From Bryobacteraceae bacterium (lineage in GTDB: Bacteria; Acidobacteriota; Terriglobia; Bryobacterales; Bryobacteraceae): a stretch of DNA of 64,000 nucleotides. Below the pieces are notes generated by a model that was not told the DNA's origin, did not search any database, and saw nothing but the letters and a program-made list of their open reading frames with translations. Positions 26,336-36,245 of this stretch are shown piece by piece. Position numbers and translations under genes: made by a program. Location: contig JAHCHE010000018.1 in assembly GCA_026129905.1 (NCBI GenBank), positions 1 through 64,000 on the forward strand, given 5' to 3'. Numbering within the stretch: position 1 is the first letter of the stretch; every line of letters begins with the position of its first letter.

Positions 26336-27511
26336 TCACCCGCCAAACGCCAGCGTCAGTTGCTCGTCCGGCCCCTGGGCCAGCCCCGGCGGCCCCTGGA
26401 ACGGATCGTTGAGCCAGCTCATCAGCTCGCGCCGGACGAACAATTGCTGCCTCAGCAGCGCCACCAGATTGGACAAGCTCCAGTCGAACGTGCTCTTCAG
26501 CTGCAGGTACTTCACCAGCAGCATGGCGATCAGCGCCGTCCAGATCTGCGTCCGCACGGCGTTCTCGCTGGTCCCCACGAACGTCTTCACCTTCAGCGAC
26601 TGCTTCAGCGCCTTGAAGAACAGCTCGATCTGCCAGCGCTCCTTGTAAATCGCCGCGATCGTGCGCGCGGCCAGCCGCAACTGGTTCGTCACCAACACCA
26701 TCGTCTCCTGCTTCTCTTCCACCCACACCAAGATGCGCCGCAGAAAGCAGTCCTTGCCCTCGGCCGCCTGCTTGAACAACACCATCACCTCGTCTTTGAC
26801 GATGTGGCTGTTGTCCGGCACGGGCCGCTGCTCCAGCACAATGCAGTCGGCCTTCTCCTTCAGCCGGCTGACAAACATCACCTGCTGTTCGGTCAGCCTC
26901 CGCCACCAGTCGTAGTCGGCATAGCCGCGGTCGAACACCAGCATCGTGTTCGGCTCGAACGTCATCTCCCGCGCCGCCCGGATGTCGGCCTGCTTGCCGT
27001 CGCTGATCACCGCGTAGTGCGGCAGGTAACCGTCGTGATCCAACACCAGGTGCAGTTTCACCGCTCCTTTGCTGCGCTTGTACTGCGCCCAGTCAAACAT
27101 CGACAGGCTCAATCCGATGGTCGTCGAGTCGATCGACAACAGCTTATGTTTGAACCGGAACTTGCGCTTCCGCTGGGCCGCTTCCCCTTGGCAGTACGCC
27201 AGCAGGTGATGAAACACCGTCTGGAACAATTGCCAGGGACGGTGCTCGTTGGCGTAGGACAGGGTGGAGCGCTTGGGCGGCTGGCCGACTCCCAGATGCC
27301 GCAGTTTCCCTTCGCAGGCGGCCAGACCGCCGGTGATCTCGCGCAGGCTCTGGGCGTGGCCCAGTTGACAGAACAGCATGGAAACCAGATGGGTCCAACT
27401 GCGGAAGCCGCGAGCATGGCGCTCGGCCTGGTGTTTGTCGACGGCTGCGGCGAACGCGCCGCGCGGGATGAGCCGCAACATCTGGCTGAAGATGCTGGAT
27501 ACTTGGTTCAT
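26336..27511 (-). CDS. IS4-family transposase (DUF4372 N-terminus)
   Basis: 391 residues from ATG 27511. Starts with the DUF4372-like segment (QVSSIFSQMLRLIPRG, HARGFRSWTHLVSMLFCQL, SLREITGGLAAC), followed by the RNase H-like DDE core: first Asp in LLSIDSTTIGLSLSMF, second in LVFDRGYADYDWW, Glu in YKERWQIELFFKALKQ (the YREK-type motif of IS4). The full length and intact triad suggest that it is active. Ending: LTLAFGG. Confidence 0.92.
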   Translation of the reverse strand: MNQVSSIFSQMLRLIPRGAFAAAVDKHQAERHARGFRSWTHLVSMLFCQLGHAQSLREITGGLAACEGKLRHLGVGQPPKRSTLSYANEHRPWQLFQTVFHHLLAYCQGEAAQRKRKFRFKHKLLSIDSTTIGLSLSMFDWAQYKRSKGAVKLHLVLDHDGYLPHYAVISDGKQADIRAAREMTFEPNTMLVFDRGYADYDWWRRLTEQQVMFVSRLKEKADCIVLEQRPVPDNSHIVKDEVMVLFKQAAEGKDCFLRRILVWVEEKQETMVLVTNQLRLAARTIAAIYKERWQIELFFKALKQSLKVKTFVGTSENAVRTQIWTALIAMLLVKYLQLKSTFDWSLSNLVALLRQQLFVRRELMSWLNDPFQGPPGLAQGPDEQLTLAFGG

Positions 27512-27630
27512 GGCGGAAGCCTCCTCGGAGCTGACGTCAGGTTCTTCGACTGAACTCCGACTCAGCCTACCGCGGCTTCCGCCTTCCCCGCTCCCCCACC
27601 CGGCGCGGGTGGCCGAGAGCTAATTTGGAC

Positions 27631-27883
27631 AAGAGTGATCTTCCATCGGGTCGGGGTCCACCCGCTGTTCTACTCCGAGACGGTCTTCGGGCCTCACCGG
27701 CCGAACCTGACATATCTGATTCCATTCGATAACCTCGCCGAGCGCGAGAAGGCCTGGAATAAGTTCGGCGCCGACCCGGAATGGCACAAGGTTCGGCAGG
27801 AATCCATCGACAAGTCCGGCCAGATTTCGAGCGTCATTCAGATTTCGCTCTACACGCCAACCAGCTACTCGCCGATCCGCTGA
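27631..27883 (+). pseudogene. 3' fragment of a NIPSNAP-family gene, cut by IS
   Basis: From the right IS end the plus frame encodes HPLFYSETVFGPHRPNLTYL, IPFDNLAEREKAWNKFGADPEW and KVRQESIDKSGQISSVIQISLYTPTSYS to the stop at 27883. This matches the C-terminal half of NIPSNAP ferredoxin-like proteins (LTYxxPFDNLxxREKAWxxFxxDPEW). The N-terminal half is absent; GTG 27635 is inside or next to the IS end and is not a native start. Confidence 0.75.
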
Positions 27884-27893
27884 GAGGCAGCGG

Positions 27894-29870
27894 TCAATTG
27901 GTCTGCGCGGGCCTCTGGTAAGGCTCGCGCAGGTACTTGGCGGCTTCCTCCTGCGCGCCCTGCGTGTTGTCTTTTGTGCGGATGGCGAGATTGTATTCAT
28001 TCACCGCGCGGTCCCGCTGCGTGGTGAGGTCGAAGATCTTGCCGAGGTTGATGTGCGACCAGACCTCCGTCCACTTCGGTTCGAGGTCGCCGTTCAGGGC
28101 TTCCCGGAATTCGTTGGCCGCCGATTGGTAATTTCGCTGGATGAAGAAAACCTCGGCGATTCGATAGTGAGCCAGCGAGCTGTAGCGGTTGACGTCCAGC
28201 GCCCTCTGATACTCCTTGAGAGCTTCGACGAATTCCCCGATCTCGACGAACTGCTCGCCCCGGCGGATGGCGACGGCGATGCGCATCTTGTCGTCGTACC
28301 GGAGAAGGTCGTTGTTCGGGTCGACGACGATGTTCTTGGGCTTGCCGAACGTGTCCACGACGAAGTCCGACGAGGCGCCGACCACCTCGATATCCTGGAA
28401 TTCCGGATTGCCCTCCGTCTCGATCTTCAGCGTGACGGGCATGCGGAAGGTATCGAGATCCTGGTTGATCTTGCCCATGATGCGGAATCCGCCTTGCGTA
28501 CGGTAGACCGTATACTCCATCGTGAATTCCGGAGCGCCGCTCGATTCGATCCATTGGATGAAGAAACCTTGGAGGTTTCTGCCGGAAATCGCTTCGGCCA
28601 TCGCCCGAAAATCGTCGGTGTAGACGGATTTCCAGGCGTATTTCTCGGGGAATTCCTTAATCAGCCTCGCGAACGCGTCGTCGCCGATCACGTGTTTCAG
28701 CATGTGGTAGATCGCGGCGCCCTTGCCGGCGGTCGCGGCCCAGAATTCCGGCGAGTAGTCTTCCAGACGCCCGGACTGGATGAGAGGCGCCTCGCTGGAA
28801 GTGAGCGCCTCGACGTAGTTGTCGCGCACCTCGGTTTCCAGGGCGCCGGGTCCGCTCGCTTCCCGCATCCACAGGAGTTCCGCATAGCGGGCCATGCCGT
28901 TGGTGATCCAGAGGTGATTCCGTGTGGCGGAGGAAAACAACTGGCCCCACCATTGACGCGCGAACTGGTTCACCAACAGGCGCGCGTTGACCTGCCTGCC
29001 GATCGCGGATGGGGAAAGAAAGACGAGTCCGGGCGCCGAGTAGCCGTTCGGAGCGCCGGCCTCGGTCTGGACGACCGCCAGGTTGGCCTGCGGGGCCAGG
29101 CCGTAAAGACCGGTCAGGAACGTCATCGCCTTGCCGGCTGTCTCTCCGTACGCTCGGGCCATTTCGGCCGTCTCTCCCCGGAAATACAGCTCGGTCGAAA
29201 CGCCGTTGGCCTGCACCCGAACGGCTTCCCCCCGCACGATCGCGATGCTGCCGGGGAAAGACGGCTGGGTGGCCTTGAAGGAGAACCGGATTTTGTCGGA
29301 AGTGACCGCCTCGGAGGTCCCGATGCCGCTGGCCAGCACCTTGTAGCCGGCAGGCACGGTGATGTGGATTTCGGCCGTGAAGCGGTCCGCCGTATACCCG
29401 CTCACGGGGAACCATCGCGCCGGATACATCAGGTAGCCGAAATCTTCATGGATCGCCGCGAAGTTGATACCCCAGACCGGGGATTCCTCTTTGCCGGCGA
29501 GGCGTCCGCGATAGGCGAAACGGACGACGCCCGCCTGCCCCTTGGCCACCGCGCTGGGAAAGCTTAGACGGACGCTGAAGTTCTCATTCGTCCGATCGAA
29601 GGCGATCGGTTCGTCGTGCTCTCCCACCACCTGCGACACTTGCAGGCCGTTGTGGAGTTCGAACGTGGCGGACCTCGCTTCTTCCTCCGTCGCCTGAAAG
29701 CGCACTTGCGCCGTCGCTTCCAGGTCCTGGGTTCGCGGGTTGATCTCCGCGTCGATCACATAATGCTCGACGTCGATGCGAGCTTCCGGCCTTTGCGCCC
29801 GGGCTGAAATCGGCGACAGGAACAGGACGCAGGCCAATGCCCGCATGACGATTCGAGACTCACGAAACAT
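27894..29870 (-). CDS. M1-like peptidase homologue lacking the zinc site, with TPR tail
   Basis: 658 residues from ATG 29870 (overlapping lpxB by 11 bp); ATG 29846 is an alternative, both give a signal peptide. The N-terminal beta domain and the thermolysin-like domain match M1 aminopeptidases (HYVIDAEINP, FGYLMYPARWFPVS, GNPEFQDIEV). The HExxH-WxxxE signature is lost: LLVNQFARQWWG stands for HELAHQWWG, and WITNGMARY for WLNEGFATY. The substrate motif GAMEN is also altered (GAPNGYSAPG). The last ~150 residues are TPR repeats (EYQRALDVNRYSSLAHYRIAE and following). Probably a non-catalytic periplasmic binding or scaffold protein (inference). Confidence 0.82.
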   Translation of the reverse strand: MFRESRIVMRALACVLFLSPISARAQRPEARIDVEHYVIDAEINPRTQDLEATAQVRFQATEEEARSATFELHNGLQVSQVVGEHDEPIAFDRTNENFSVRLSFPSAVAKGQAGVVRFAYRGRLAGKEESPVWGINFAAIHEDFGYLMYPARWFPVSGYTADRFTAEIHITVPAGYKVLASGIGTSEAVTSDKIRFSFKATQPSFPGSIAIVRGEAVRVQANGVSTELYFRGETAEMARAYGETAGKAMTFLTGLYGLAPQANLAVVQTEAGAPNGYSAPGLVFLSPSAIGRQVNARLLVNQFARQWWGQLFSSATRNHLWITNGMARYAELLWMREASGPGALETEVRDNYVEALTSSEAPLIQSGRLEDYSPEFWAATAGKGAAIYHMLKHVIGDDAFARLIKEFPEKYAWKSVYTDDFRAMAEAISGRNLQGFFIQWIESSGAPEFTMEYTVYRTQGGFRIMGKINQDLDTFRMPVTLKIETEGNPEFQDIEVVGASSDFVVDTFGKPKNIVVDPNNDLLRYDDKMRIAVAIRRGEQFVEIGEFVEALKEYQRALDVNRYSSLAHYRIAEVFFIQRNYQSAANEFREALNGDLEPKWTEVWSHINLGKIFDLTTQRDRAVNEYNLAIRTKDNTQGAQEEAAKYLREPYQRPAQTN

Positions 29871-31020
29871 TGCCGGTACTTTCTATCAGGTCTTCCACCA
29901 GGGAAGCGGCTTTTTCCAAAGGGTCCTCGTTCGCGGCCAATCGGGCGGCCACCACAGCCAGATCTTCCTTCATCCGTTGCCGCCGCGCGGAATCCGACAG
30001 GAGCCGGCCCGCCTCGCGCGCCAGACGCTCCCCCCTCATTTCATTCTGCATCAATTCTGGCACGATCTGCTTTCCGGCGACGAGGTTTACCATTGAGAAG
30101 AAAGGCACATCCACCAAAAACCGGCCGAGCAGCCAACTCAGGCCGGTAACCCGGTAGAAGGTTACCATCGGGGCGCCGAGGAGAGCCGCCTCGATGGTGA
30201 CGGTACCGCTTGCGGCCAGCGCAAGGTCGGCGTGGGCGATGGCGTCCCAAGTTTGCCCTTCAACTACTTGGATGGGTGAGCGCTGGATCGGTTCCCAGAA
30301 TTTTGCGTCGCCCGCGGCCGGGACGGCCATCGCGGGGAGCGCCATCACCAACGAAACGGCTCGCTGCCGCGCCAGGCGCGCGGCGGCGTCGACAAGCTCC
30401 GGCAGATGGCGGCCGATCTCGCCCCGCCGGCTTCCCGGCAACAACACGACCATGGGGCGATCTTGAGGGATGCGATGCTGCCGGAAGAACTGCTCGCGGC
30501 TCATCGAGGGCTTCACCAGTCGCGCCAGCGGATGGCCGACATACGTTGCCCTCACTCCTCTGGGGCGGAAGAATTCCTCCTCAAACGGGAAAATGCAGAG
30601 CAGGCGATCCACGTACCGCCGCAGCGCGCGAATCCGCCCTTTGCGCCACGCCCAGACCTGCGGCGCGACGAGGAACACCACCGGAATGTCCAGCCGCCGG
30701 AGGCGCCGCGCCACACGCAGGTGGAAATCCGGACTGTCGGTAAGGACAGCCAGAGCCGGTCGCTCGCGCGCCGCCGTCTCTAGGATTTTTCTGTACTCGC
30801 CGTAGATGCGGGGGATGTGGCTGACGACCTCGACCAAGCCGACAACCGCGAGGCTGGACGCGTCCACGACCGGGCGAACGCCCGCTTCCTTCATCCGGGG
30901 CCCGGCGCAGCCGAAGAAACTTGCGTCGGGGAACCGCGCCTTCAGCGCCTCGACCAGTCGAGCCGCGTAGAGGTCGCCGGAAGCCTCTCCAGCGGAGATC
31001 AGAATCTTCGGCGCGGGCAT
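29860..31020 (-). CDS. lpxB: Lipid-A-disaccharide synthase
   Basis: 386 residues, full length. LpxB joins UDP-2,3-diacylglucosamine and lipid X to make the lipid A disaccharide at the inner membrane. Diagnostic segments: ILISAGEASGDLYAARLVEAL, FFGCAGPRMKEAG, SLAVVGLVEVV, LTDSPDFHLRVARRLR, VAPQVWAWRKGRI, CIFPFEEEFF, TYVGHPLARL, LLPGSRRGEIGRHLP, LAASGTVTIEAALLGAPMVTFYR. It precedes and overlaps the M1-like gene and follows speA by 19 bp. Together with kdsA/kdsB it shows a normal Gram-negative outer membrane. Confidence 0.95.
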   Translation of the reverse strand: MPAPKILISAGEASGDLYAARLVEALKARFPDASFFGCAGPRMKEAGVRPVVDASSLAVVGLVEVVSHIPRIYGEYRKILETAARERPALAVLTDSPDFHLRVARRLRRLDIPVVFLVAPQVWAWRKGRIRALRRYVDRLLCIFPFEEEFFRPRGVRATYVGHPLARLVKPSMSREQFFRQHRIPQDRPMVVLLPGSRRGEIGRHLPELVDAAARLARQRAVSLVMALPAMAVPAAGDAKFWEPIQRSPIQVVEGQTWDAIAHADLALAASGTVTIEAALLGAPMVTFYRVTGLSWLLGRFLVDVPFFSMVNLVAGKQIVPELMQNEMRGERLAREAGRLLSDSARRQRMKEDLAVVAARLAANEDPLEKAASLVEDLIESTGNVS

Positions 31021-31039
31021 GCGGGCCGGCGTCCCGTTG

Positions 31040-32989
31040 TCAGCGCCCGTGGCCGTCTTCCAGGTAAGTATAGCCGCGCAATCCCTCTTCGTAGAAGCGG
31101 ACCATGTGGCCGGCTTCCTTGTAGTCGATGCGGCCCTCCTGCCGGGCGGTTTCCACGTCGCGGCGGAAACTCTCGATCAGGGTAGCCGTGTCGAACTGAA
31201 CGTAATCGAGCACCTCGCGGACCGTGTCGCCGCGCACAACCACGTCAAGGACGGGCTCGCCCGACTCGGAAGTGCTCACATGGACGGCGTTCGTGTCGCC
31301 GAACAAGTTGTGCAGGTCGCCCAGGATCTCCTGGTACGCGCCAACCAGGAACGCCCCGAGCAGGTAGGGCTCGCCATTGAACGGGTGCAGTTGCAGGGTC
31401 CGTTTCACGTCGCGCCGGTCGATGAACTGGTCTACTTTCCCGTCCGAGTCGCACGAGATATCGCCCAGGATCGCGTGACGGGTGGGCGGATCGTTCAGAC
31501 GGTGGATGGGCATGATGGGGAACAGTTGCTTCACCGCCCAACTGTCGGGCATGCTCTGGAACAGCGAGAAGTTGCAGAAGTACGTGTCCGAGAGCATCGC
31601 GTCCAGGCCCTCGAGTTCTTCGGGGAAGTATTCCAACCCCTCTGCGAGCTTCAACACCCGGCGGCAGATGGCCCAGTAGAGGTTCTCCGCCACGCATCGC
31701 TGCTCCAGCGGCAGGTAGCCGAGGCTGAAGAGGTTGAGCGCGGAATCGAGGGACTGCTGCGCGTCGTGGAAGCTTTCCAGAAGGTTCTTCGAGTTCACCT
31801 CCTGGTAGGTGCCCAGCAGGTCCAACACCGGCTGTTCGTAATCCTCCGGCAGTTCGTGCGGGAGGTTCTGCTGATCGCCAAGGCCGCTGACGCCGAGAAC
31901 ATTGAACACCAGCACGCTGTGATACGCCGCGACCGCTCGGCCGCTTTCGGTGACGATCGTCGGGTGTTCGATCTCGGCTTCGTCGCAGACGTTCTTGATG
32001 TGATAGACGACGTCGTTGGCGTACTCCTGGAGCGAGTAGTTGACGCTCGACTCGAAGTTGGTCTGCGAACCGTCGTAGTCGATGCCCAGGCCGCCGCCGA
32101 CGTCGAGATACTTCAGCCCGGCGCCGGCCTTCTTCAACTCCGCATAGACGCGCGCGGTCTCCGTAACGGCCGCCTTGATCAGCCGGATATTGGTGATCTG
32201 GCTGCCCAGGTGGAAGTGGAGCAACTGAAGGGAGTTCGCCATCCCGAGTTGCTTGAGCTGATCAAGGGCGCGCAACGCCTCGCTCAACGTGAGTCCGAAC
32301 TTCGAGCGGTAGCCGCCGGATGATTTCCAACGTCCCGAACCTCGGGTGGCGGGCTTGATTCGCAGGCCGATCGCCGGGTCGACGCCGAAACGCGCGGAGT
32401 GCTTCAGGATAAGGTCCAGCTCGGTGTACTTCTCCACCACCGGGATGATCTGCCGGCCGATTTTGGTGGCCTGCATCACCATTTCGATGTACTCGTCGTC
32501 CTTGAAGCCATTGCAGATGATGGGGGTCGTGTTATCGGCGATGGCCAGGACGGCGAGCAGTTCCGGTTTCGAGCCCGCTTCCAAGCCGAATCCGTAAGGC
32601 CGCCCGTGCCTGACGATCTCCTCGACGACATGCCGTTGCTGGTTCACCTTGACGGGGTAAACGCAGCGGTAGTCGGCCTTGTAGCCAAACTCGTCAATGG
32701 CTCTCTGGAACGCGTCCCGCAGGTCGGTCAGCCGGTGCCGCAGGATCTCGCCGAACCGCAGTAGGATGGGAAGCGAAATGCCGCGGAGAAGAAGGGTATC
32801 GATGAGTTTCTTCAGATCGAGCCCCCGGTTCGGCTCTTTGGTGGGATGCACCCACAGGTGGCCGTTATCGCCCACCGCGAAGTAGCCCTGCCCCCACCGG
32901 ACAACGTCGTAGGTTTCGGCGGCATCCGCCGTGGTCCAGCGCTCGGCCGGTTCTCGCGAGGCGATGCTCTCGGTGACCCTGGTTGTCAA
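31040..32989 (-). CDS. speA: Biosynthetic arginine decarboxylase
   Basis: 649 residues. PLP enzyme converting arginine to agmatine for polyamine synthesis. Features: N-terminal WTTADAAETYDVVRWGQGYF, PLP lysine K114 in YRCVYPVKVNQ, GLEAGSKPELLA, RIKPATRGSGRWKSSGGYRSKFGL in two blocks, HFHLGSQITN, LDVGGGLGIDYDG, YFCNFSLFQSMPDSWAV. The start is TTG 32989, with GGAGGG 5 bp upstream and no ATG near by; the length fits SpeA. It is divergent from the hybrid kinase at 33146 and heads the speA-lpxB-M1-like group. Confidence 0.95.
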   Translation of the reverse strand: MTTRVTESIASREPAERWTTADAAETYDVVRWGQGYFAVGDNGHLWVHPTKEPNRGLDLKKLIDTLLLRGISLPILLRFGEILRHRLTDLRDAFQRAIDEFGYKADYRCVYPVKVNQQRHVVEEIVRHGRPYGFGLEAGSKPELLAVLAIADNTTPIICNGFKDDEYIEMVMQATKIGRQIIPVVEKYTELDLILKHSARFGVDPAIGLRIKPATRGSGRWKSSGGYRSKFGLTLSEALRALDQLKQLGMANSLQLLHFHLGSQITNIRLIKAAVTETARVYAELKKAGAGLKYLDVGGGLGIDYDGSQTNFESSVNYSLQEYANDVVYHIKNVCDEAEIEHPTIVTESGRAVAAYHSVLVFNVLGVSGLGDQQNLPHELPEDYEQPVLDLLGTYQEVNSKNLLESFHDAQQSLDSALNLFSLGYLPLEQRCVAENLYWAICRRVLKLAEGLEYFPEELEGLDAMLSDTYFCNFSLFQSMPDSWAVKQLFPIMPIHRLNDPPTRHAILGDISCDSDGKVDQFIDRRDVKRTLQLHPFNGEPYLLGAFLVGAYQEILGDLHNLFGDTNAVHVSTSESGEPVLDVVVRGDTVREVLDYVQFDTATLIESFRRDVETARQEGRIDYKEAGHMVRFYEEGLRGYTYLEDGHGR

Positions 32990-33145
32990 CTAGTCCCTCC
33001 GCAATACTCAGTTTGCGTTGTGCGGCGGGCCGGGGGCAACTCCTGGAGGTGGATTTCTTCGCTCCGAGTCGATTCCTTCGGCCGAGCCACACGATTGGCT
33101 GGCAGCGGCCCCGCGAGCTGCCGATAAGTCGCTTAAGGAGCTGCG

Positions 33146-36100
33146 ATGGGCACCGCCGGGCCGAACCCGTCAATCGGCCGCTGTCCGTACACCGAACCCC
33201 GCCGCCTCGCCGGCGCTCTGGCGCTGCCGATAGCAGTCCTGGCAGCCGCGGGCCAGTTGCGGGGCGACGGCCAACTGCCCCTGCTGACAAAGGTGGCCCA
33301 GATCCGGACGCTTACTGCCGAACAAGCGGCCCGCCGCTACCCACTTCGCCTCCGGGGCGTCATCACCTACCGCTCCCCGGAGTACCAGGTGACGTTCTTC
33401 CAGGACGATACCGCCGGTATCTTCGTCTTTCTTGAGGGATCTGAACCTCAGGTGAGCGCTGGGAGCCTTGTGGAGATCGAAGGCAACACGACGCCCGGCG
33501 ATTTCGCCCCTTCCATCGAACACGTTCGAATTCGGGCGCTCGGCCGCGGCCCCTTGCCGACTCCTGCCCGGCGAACCGTCGAGGATCTCCTGACGGGAGC
33601 CGAAGACAGCCAGTGGGTGGAGGTGAGGGGAACGGTTCGCTCCGTTGTGATCGAGGACCGGCTGCCGCCGGATTCGCGGGCAGGAACCCCACAAATGGTG
33701 CTCGCCATCGCGTCCGGCGGCAACAAATTCAAGGCCAGAGTTCGGCGCTTCCAAGCCGAGCGAGACTACAGCGGCCTGGTGGATTCGGTGGTGAGGGTCC
33801 GGGGCGCCTGCGGCGCCTTGTTTAATGAACGGCGGCAGCTTGTCGGCGTTCAGCTCTTCACGCCCGATCTGCGCCAGTTGACGGTGGAGGAAGCGTCGGC
33901 GGCGGATCCCTACGCGATGCCAGTCTCGCCCATTGGAAGCCTGATGCAGTTCACGCCGGCAAAGGTTTCGGGCAGGCGGATGCGCATACGAGGCGTCGTC
34001 ACGCTGCGCGGGTCAGGCTCCTGGACCTACGTTCAGGACGATTCGGGCGGAGTCGCCGTCGAAAGCGCGCCGGCGACCGATCTGGCGCCGGGCGACCTGG
34101 TGGATGCGGTCGGTTTCCCCGCGGCCGGCCGTTACGCGCCCATCCTCCAGGACAGCGCGCTCCGCAAGGTCGGCGCAGGCCGTCCGCCGGCGCCCGTCGA
34201 GCTCACCCCGGCCGCGGCCCTGGCCGGCGAGCGCGACGCGGAACTCGTCACGCTGGCCGGTCGCCTGCTCGATCAGTCCGAGCGGGGACGGTACCGTCTC
34301 TTCACCATTCAGATGGACAGCCTGACGGTCATCGGGTGGATGGAAAAAAAGGCCGTCACACCGCCGGTGAGGGCCATTCGAGACGGCTCCCAACTGAAGC
34401 TGACGGGAGTCTGGTCCGTGGACACGGACGAATACCGGCATCCAACCTCGTACCGGCTTCTGCTTCGCTTGGCGGCGGACGTCGCGGTTCTCCGGCCAGC
34501 ATCCTGGTGGAACGGGCAGCGCATCCTCACGCTGTGCGCGGCGCTGGCAGGAATCATTCTGCTCGGCGCGCTCTGGGTGGCCGTCCTGCGCCGCCGCGTG
34601 GAGGAGAAGACCGAGGAGCTGAGACGCGCCCGCGACGCGGCCGAGATCGCCAATCGGGCCAAGAGCGAGTTTCTCGCCAACATGAGTCACGAGATTCGCA
34701 CGCCAATGAACGGCATCATCGGGATGACAGAACTCGCGCTGGACACCGAACTCACCGAGGAACAACGCGATTACCTCAGCACAATTCAGACCTCGGGCGA
34801 GTCGCTGCTCCGGATTATCAACGATATTCTCGACTTTTCCAAGATCGAAGCGGGGAGCCTCTCGCTCGACGCATGCGAATTCGATCCCGATGAACTGTTC
34901 GGCGACATCGCGCGAACGGTGGCGGTTCAGGCGCGCCACAAAGGCCTGGAACTGCTCTACGACAATCGGGTTGAACTGCCCACCGCCGTTGTCGGCGACC
35001 CCCTGAGGCTTCGGCAGATCCTTGTCAATCTGCTCGGCAACGGCATCAAGTTCACCGCATCGGGCGATGTGACGCTCGTGGTGGAGGAAGCGCGACCGAA
35101 CGACCGCGGCATTACGCTGCACGTCTCCGTTTCCGACACCGGAATCGGGATATCGCAGGAGAAGAAGGACCGCATCTTCGAGGCTTTCGAACAGGCTGAC
35201 AGCTCGATCACGCGGCGCTACGGCGGAACCGGCCTCGGTTTGGCGATCTCGCTGCGGCTGGCGCGCCTGATGGGCGGCCGGATCTGGGTCGAGAGCGAAT
35301 TGGGTAAGGGGAGCGCGTTTCACTGCGTGGTGAATCTCGCGCTGCCAGCCGTTCCCGCCGGCAAGGTCCGTGCGGCTACGCCAGATGCGTTGCGCGGACT
35401 GCGCGTGCTTGTGGTGGACGACAACCCCGCCAGCCGGCGCATCCTCCGCAACATGCTCGAGGGCTGGGCGATGAGGCCGACGATGGCCGAATCGGGACCG
35501 GAAGCGCTGGAGATCATCGAGCGGTCCGCCGCCGCCGGCGAGAGCTTCGCGCTCGTGCTGTTGGACGCTCAAATGCCCGGGATGGACGGATTCGCGGTGG
35601 CCCAGAGGATCGCGGAACACCCAGCCTTGGCGGGTCCGCGTATGATGATGCTCAGCTCGTCCGACATCAAGTCCGTCGACCGCAACTTCCGAAGGAGCGG
35701 CATCGGCCACCATCTTCTCAAGCCGGTTACGCGGACAGCCCTGCTCAAAGCTGTTTTGGGGATACTGGGACAGCGGCGGCAGAGCGGACCGAGCAGTCGG
35801 CCGGCCGATTTGGCCCCGGAACGGCCGCTGCGCATTCTGGTCGCCGAAGACAACCCGGTCAACCAGAAGGTAGCGGTCCGGCTACTTCAGAAGCACGGCC
35901 ATTCCGTCGTTTTGGCGGCGAATGGCCAGGAAGCGGTCGACGCTTTTGGGCGAGAGCGGCTGGACCTGATCCTGATGGACGCGCAGATGCCGGAGATGAA
36001 CGGATACGACGCCTCGCGCGAGATCCGGCGGCTGGAGGTGGGGACCGGCAGGCGCATACCCATTGTCGCGTTGACCGCCGCCGCGATCAAGGGCGACCGA

Positions 36101-36214
36101 GAGATCTGCCTCGATGCCGGCATGGACGACTATCTCAGCAAGCCCATTCACCATCACGAACTCAGCGTCATGCTCGACCGGTGGACGAAGCAGGCGACGC
36201 CACGCGCCGGCTGA
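33146..36214 (+). CDS. Hybrid sensor histidine kinase with periplasmic OB-fold-like repeats
   Basis: 1022 residues; ATG 33146 lies 5 bp after AAGGAG. Order: N-terminal hydrophobic segment ~25-38; a periplasmic region ~50-450 with at least two OB-fold-like units ([17 protein letters not shown] and [17 protein letters not shown] are equivalent strands); TM ~458-478; coiled coil; HisKA with His515 in [12 protein letters not shown]; HATPase ([22 protein letters not shown]); two REC domains (VVDDNPASR...[18 protein letters not shown]...MDAQMPEMN). Kinases of this layout are common in Solibacter relatives. No cognate regulator adjoins. Confidence 0.9.
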   Translation: MGTAGPNPSIGRCPYTEPRRLAGALALPIAVLAAAGQLRGDGQLPLLTKVAQIRTLTAEQAARRYPLRLRGVITYRSPEYQVTFFQDDTAGIFVFLEGSEPQVSAGSLVEIEGNTTPGDFAPSIEHVRIRALGRGPLPTPARRTVEDLLTGAEDSQWVEVRGTVRSVVIEDRLPPDSRAGTPQMVLAIASGGNKFKARVRRFQAERDYSGLVDSVVRVRGACGALFNERRQLVGVQLFTPDLRQLTVEEASAADPYAMPVSPIGSLMQFTPAKVSGRRMRIRGVVTLRGSGSWTYVQDDSGGVAVESAPATDLAPGDLVDAVGFPAAGRYAPILQDSALRKVGAGRPPAPVELTPAAALAGERDAELVTLAGRLLDQSERGRYRLFTIQMDSLTVIGWMEKKAVTPPVRAIRDGSQLKLTGVWSVDTDEYRHPTSYRLLLRLAADVAVLRPASWWNGQRILTLCAALAGIILLGALWVAVLRRRVEEKTEELRRARDAAEIANRAKSEFLANMSHEIRTPMNGIIGMTELALDTELTEEQRDYLSTIQTSGESLLRIINDILDFSKIEAGSLSLDACEFDPDELFGDIARTVAVQARHKGLELLYDNRVELPTAVVGDPLRLRQILVNLLGNGIKFTASGDVTLVVEEARPNDRGITLHVSVSDTGIGISQEKKDRIFEAFEQADSSITRRYGGTGLGLAISLRLARLMGGRIWVESELGKGSAFHCVVNLALPAVPAGKVRAATPDALRGLRVLVVDDNPASRRILRNMLEGWAMRPTMAESGPEALEIIERSAAAGESFALVLLDAQMPGMDGFAVAQRIAEHPALAGPRMMMLSSSDIKSVDRNFRRSGIGHHLLKPVTRTALLKAVLGILGQRRQSGPSSRPADLAPERPLRILVAEDNPVNQKVAVRLLQKHGHSVVLAANGQEAVDAFGRERLDLILMDAQMPEMNGYDASREIRRLEVGTGRRIPIVALTAAAIKGDREICLDAGMDDYLSKPIHHHELSVMLDRWTKQATPRAG

Positions 36215-36245
36215 TCGAGTGCGACGACCTTCCGCTTCAAGATGC

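Larger units (their letters stand above)
26134..27637. mobile_element. IS4-family insertion sequence (~1.5 kb)
   Basis: Perfect 12-bp terminal inverted repeats GTCCAAATTAGC (26141-26152) and GCTAATTTGGAC (27619-27630); the match extends imperfectly outward to CACT at both ends (26134, 27637). It contains one DDE transposase gene. I could find no target-site duplication next to either end, and the two flanks belong to different truncated genes. Inside the left end are two more GTCCAA copies (26260, 26325). Confidence 0.85.

Noticed and set aside
34013-35713. 566-codon antisense frame in the OB-fold kinase gene
   Set aside because: Lies opposite conserved HisKA/HATPase/REC motifs; no ribosome site or family.
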